Shown: positions 61,891 through 64,000 of the stretch, in pieces
How the letters are laid out: each line of letters begins with the position of its first letter
Position numbering within the stretch: position 1 is the stretch's first letter
Assembly: GCF_023343835.1 (NCBI RefSeq)
Contig: NC_064439.1
Location: 20,407,433-20,471,432, forward strand
DNA: 64,000 nt
DNA from: Lagopus muta
Lineage: Eukaryota; Chordata; Aves; Galliformes; Phasianidae
Direction: 5' to 3'
Translations under genes and position numbers: made by a program
The notes under the pieces: model-generated
Told to the model about the DNA's origin: nothing
The model's database searches: none
Seen by the model: the letters and a program-made list of their open reading frames with translations, nothing else

Positions 61891-62904
61891 CCTGCCAGAA
61901 GGCACACTGTGGTGGTTCAACATCATTTCTTGACTTTGATATTTGTTTTCAGTCAAAGCAGTGACTAAATTCTGTCATGAAGATCTGTCAGGTGAGCTGT
62001 ACCTACCCACTGGCTTTGGATAACCCTGAATGGATATGGCTAAAAGCCATCTCAAACACACAAACAGCAATTGATGGAATAGTCAATTCTCTATCCTGTA
62101 TTTAGTAGGGGAAGAACTGGACAGTGTTTGTTTTGAGTGCAGTACAGTCCTATTTTTTGTAAATAAATAAATAATTCAGTATCAGTTAATTCATTTTTAA
62201 TATTTTCCATCATTTTTGTTAAATATTTACAAATATGAGATGGCTGGCCAATTAAGACTATATCTGTTAGTTGAGAAGGCTGATAGTTCATGCTCCATTA
62301 TGGATGTTACCTTTGCTGTCAAGATAATGATTTATTGAAGCTGATATCAGACGCTTCTGGAACTGCATGGAGGATGTTTTACCTTACAGGCTGTCATCTT
62401 AGTTGGTGTTGTTTTATCTTGAGTAAAAGCCCCTTTCAGGTTACAACCTTCCTGAGGCTAAGTGGCTGCGGTTGGGATCTCCAGATCTTTCATACCTCAG
62501 CAGTTGTGTTCATTTTGGTCTTGTTCTAATATGATGAACGCATGTTCACTGGTAAAATAACTAGAACGTGTGTGTGATGTGGAAAAGTTGATGTTTAAAG
62601 TCACTGAAGCAACCATCAGGATTCATAATGTGGACATGAACCTAAAGAGCAGACATGAAGAGTTTTTGTTTGGCAAAGGTTTCTTCCATCGGATACATTT
62701 TCAGACACTTCTGTCTTATAAACAAGGATTTGAGATGAAAGTTACAGTAGTATTATTTGTAACGATGGTGCATCTACCCATCTTTGCAACCGTACAGCCT
62801 TACTGTAGGTGGATGTACTGCGTGTACCGAAGTAATACTAATCACCATATTGTCTGTTTGTAATACACGTGTGACTAAATGACAAAATTTGACTTTCTTT
62901 TTAG

Positions 62905-62938
62905 AATTCAAGCCGGATAAAGGAAGAAGTGGTCAAAA
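62905..62938 (+). CDS. candidate second coding exon (34 nt), gene unidentified
   Basis: Flanked by a pyrimidine-rich acceptor (GACTTTCTTTTTAG) and a donor AAAA|GTAAGG. Joined to the phase-1 end of 38685-38778, the single base G plus AA gives Glu, and the frame reads EFKPDKGRSGQ without a stop, ending in phase 2. The CCGG inside it is unusual for the AT-rich surroundings. Micro-exons of this size do occur in vertebrate secreted and membrane proteins. It could equally be a chance pair of splice-like sites; nothing in the peptide identifies a family. Confidence 0.35.
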
Positions 62939-64000
62939 GTAAGGAATAGCTTGTCTGTTTGTTGCCTTTTGCTTGAATTATATTGCTAATGGTGGAAAAA
63001 AAAGTATTTGCTTATAGGTAGACATAAGAAGGGAGAGAAGAAATAGATCTTTATGGAAAAAAGTTAAAGGATCCTCAGACTGATGCAGAATCTCATCCAG
63101 AACTCATTGAAAAGTCATCAAGCATTGTGATTCATAGCAGTTTTCTCTCCTCCTTTACATCTTTTCCCCTTATGTGCATACTTTTTAGTACAAGCCAGGG
63201 CTTGGAATAAGTAATAGTCGGCAGCAATCCCAAATCCAAGATGTAAAGCTCTCCTTCTAACAACACTTCCTATAAGGTTGGAGAACTGTTTAATAGGATC
63301 ACGAAGGTGCTACAAGGAGGAATTTCTCTGAAGTAGTGATGAACGTTCACGATCTTAACAGAGTTATTGTCTTCTGATCCAGACAGTATAGCTGTATTCA
63401 GATAGTGTGGATGAAGTTGCAAAGCAAGACAGATGCTAGACTGAGTCCTGCAGACTCACTAGATTGAACCAAACCTCCATTAGAAAGGCTTCCTTAATGC
63501 TTTCCTCAACGTTCGTCCTTTCTGTGTGGTGGGTTGCAGTGATCCGAGTCCCAAATCAGGTGGTATCTGTGTACAGAAGGAATATGAAATAATTCTAATA
63601 CAGTGAAATATGTGGTTCTGTCCATTGGGAGTTAAGTGGCTTAAAATGCCAATCGAATTTGTACTTAATTGTCAGTAATACCTTGGTGGGGGAAAAAAAA
63701 ACCAAAAGCAAACAAACAAAAAAAAACATGAGCAGATTAAAAAAATGGAACAATAATGGAATTCTACCTTGAGATACTATATGATTTTCTACCATGTGAT
63801 TAATTGTATTAAAGCTGTTTTCCAGTGATGCACGCAAAGAGGAGGTTTCTGTCCTCAAGAGAAGGAAGCTGTGCGCATCCTTTCCTTTTGTCCCTTTCCC
63901 TTTTCTCTGCTCAAAGATGCACAGGGATGAGGGTTTGGGTCGTCTTATGTGTTGTATACCTGGGGAAAAAAGTCTGTCCCTTCAGGCAGACATTGATGCA
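62939..64000. other. AT-rich unique sequence, possibly next intron
   Basis: No further convincing exon or mobile element; an A-rich stretch lies at about 63690-63726. If the exon at 62905-62938 is real, this is the start of the following intron. Confidence 0.4.

Larger units (their letters stand above)
38779..62904 (+). other. putative long first intron, repeat-poor
   Basis: If the exons at 38685-38778 and 62905-62938 belong together, this is a first intron of about 24 kb. It starts with the rest of the CpG island and then becomes AT-rich. I recognise only one mobile element (55.6 kb) and some simple repeats in it, far fewer than in the flanking 15-36 kb. Minus-strand protein-like frames at 42.5-46.9 kb are listed separately. 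Plus-strand frames at 47584-48024 (146 codons, Cys-rich), 60027-60638 (203 codons) and 61148-61594 (148 codons) have no recognised domain. Confidence 0.35.

Noticed and set aside
1..64000. CRISPR array, operon, prophage or bacterial defence system
   Set aside because: There are no regularly spaced direct repeats or gene clusters, and CR1 elements place the DNA in a bird nuclear genome.

Overview
This window looks like nuclear DNA from a bird, most likely a galliform close to chicken. The main evidence is at least nine copies or fragments of CR1, the dominant LINE of birds and other sauropsids. Several still show the bird-type 3' end: a short UTR closing on tandem ATTCTGTG-like octamers. The rest is AT-rich, intron-poor-looking sequence typical of a vertebrate gene desert or long introns. 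I see no operons, tRNA or rRNA genes, CRISPR arrays or bacterial or phage features.

Layout. From 1 to about 37.9 kb the DNA is gene-poor. It holds a small distal CpG island (about 955-1345), a purine-only low-complexity tract with an 18-G run (about 1504-1712), copies of a dispersed LTR-like repeat (3.6 kb and 32.2 kb, possibly a third at 10.3 kb), and most of the CR1 material. The best CR1 copy (15618-16868) is 5'-truncated but keeps an uninterrupted open frame for the C-terminal part of its reverse transcriptase. Smaller or older CR1 pieces lie at 5.6, 18.7, 18.9, 21.3, 23.8, 24.4, 26.0, 35.4 and 55.6 kb.

At about 37.95-39.6 kb there is a strong CpG island, which I read as the promoter and first exon of a gene on the + strand. 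The best coding start is the ATG at 38685. It opens a short hydrophobic leader that looks like a signal peptide and runs to a plausible phase-1 splice donor after 38778. Two upstream ORFs lead into it through overlapping stop/start codons (TGATG, then AATGA). A 34-nt segment at 62905-62938, bounded by good splice sites and in compatible phase, is a candidate second coding exon, which would make most of 38.8-62.9 kb a first intron of about 24 kb. I could not name the gene.

Inside that putative intron, the minus strand between about 42.5 and 46.9 kb has several protein-like open frames, including two that could be joined by consensus-like splice sites. They could be a nested gene, a decayed pseudogene or chance. 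No complete cellular protein-coding gene can be read from this window, and most open frames here are chance or antisense shadows. All calls rest on reading by eye, with no database search.
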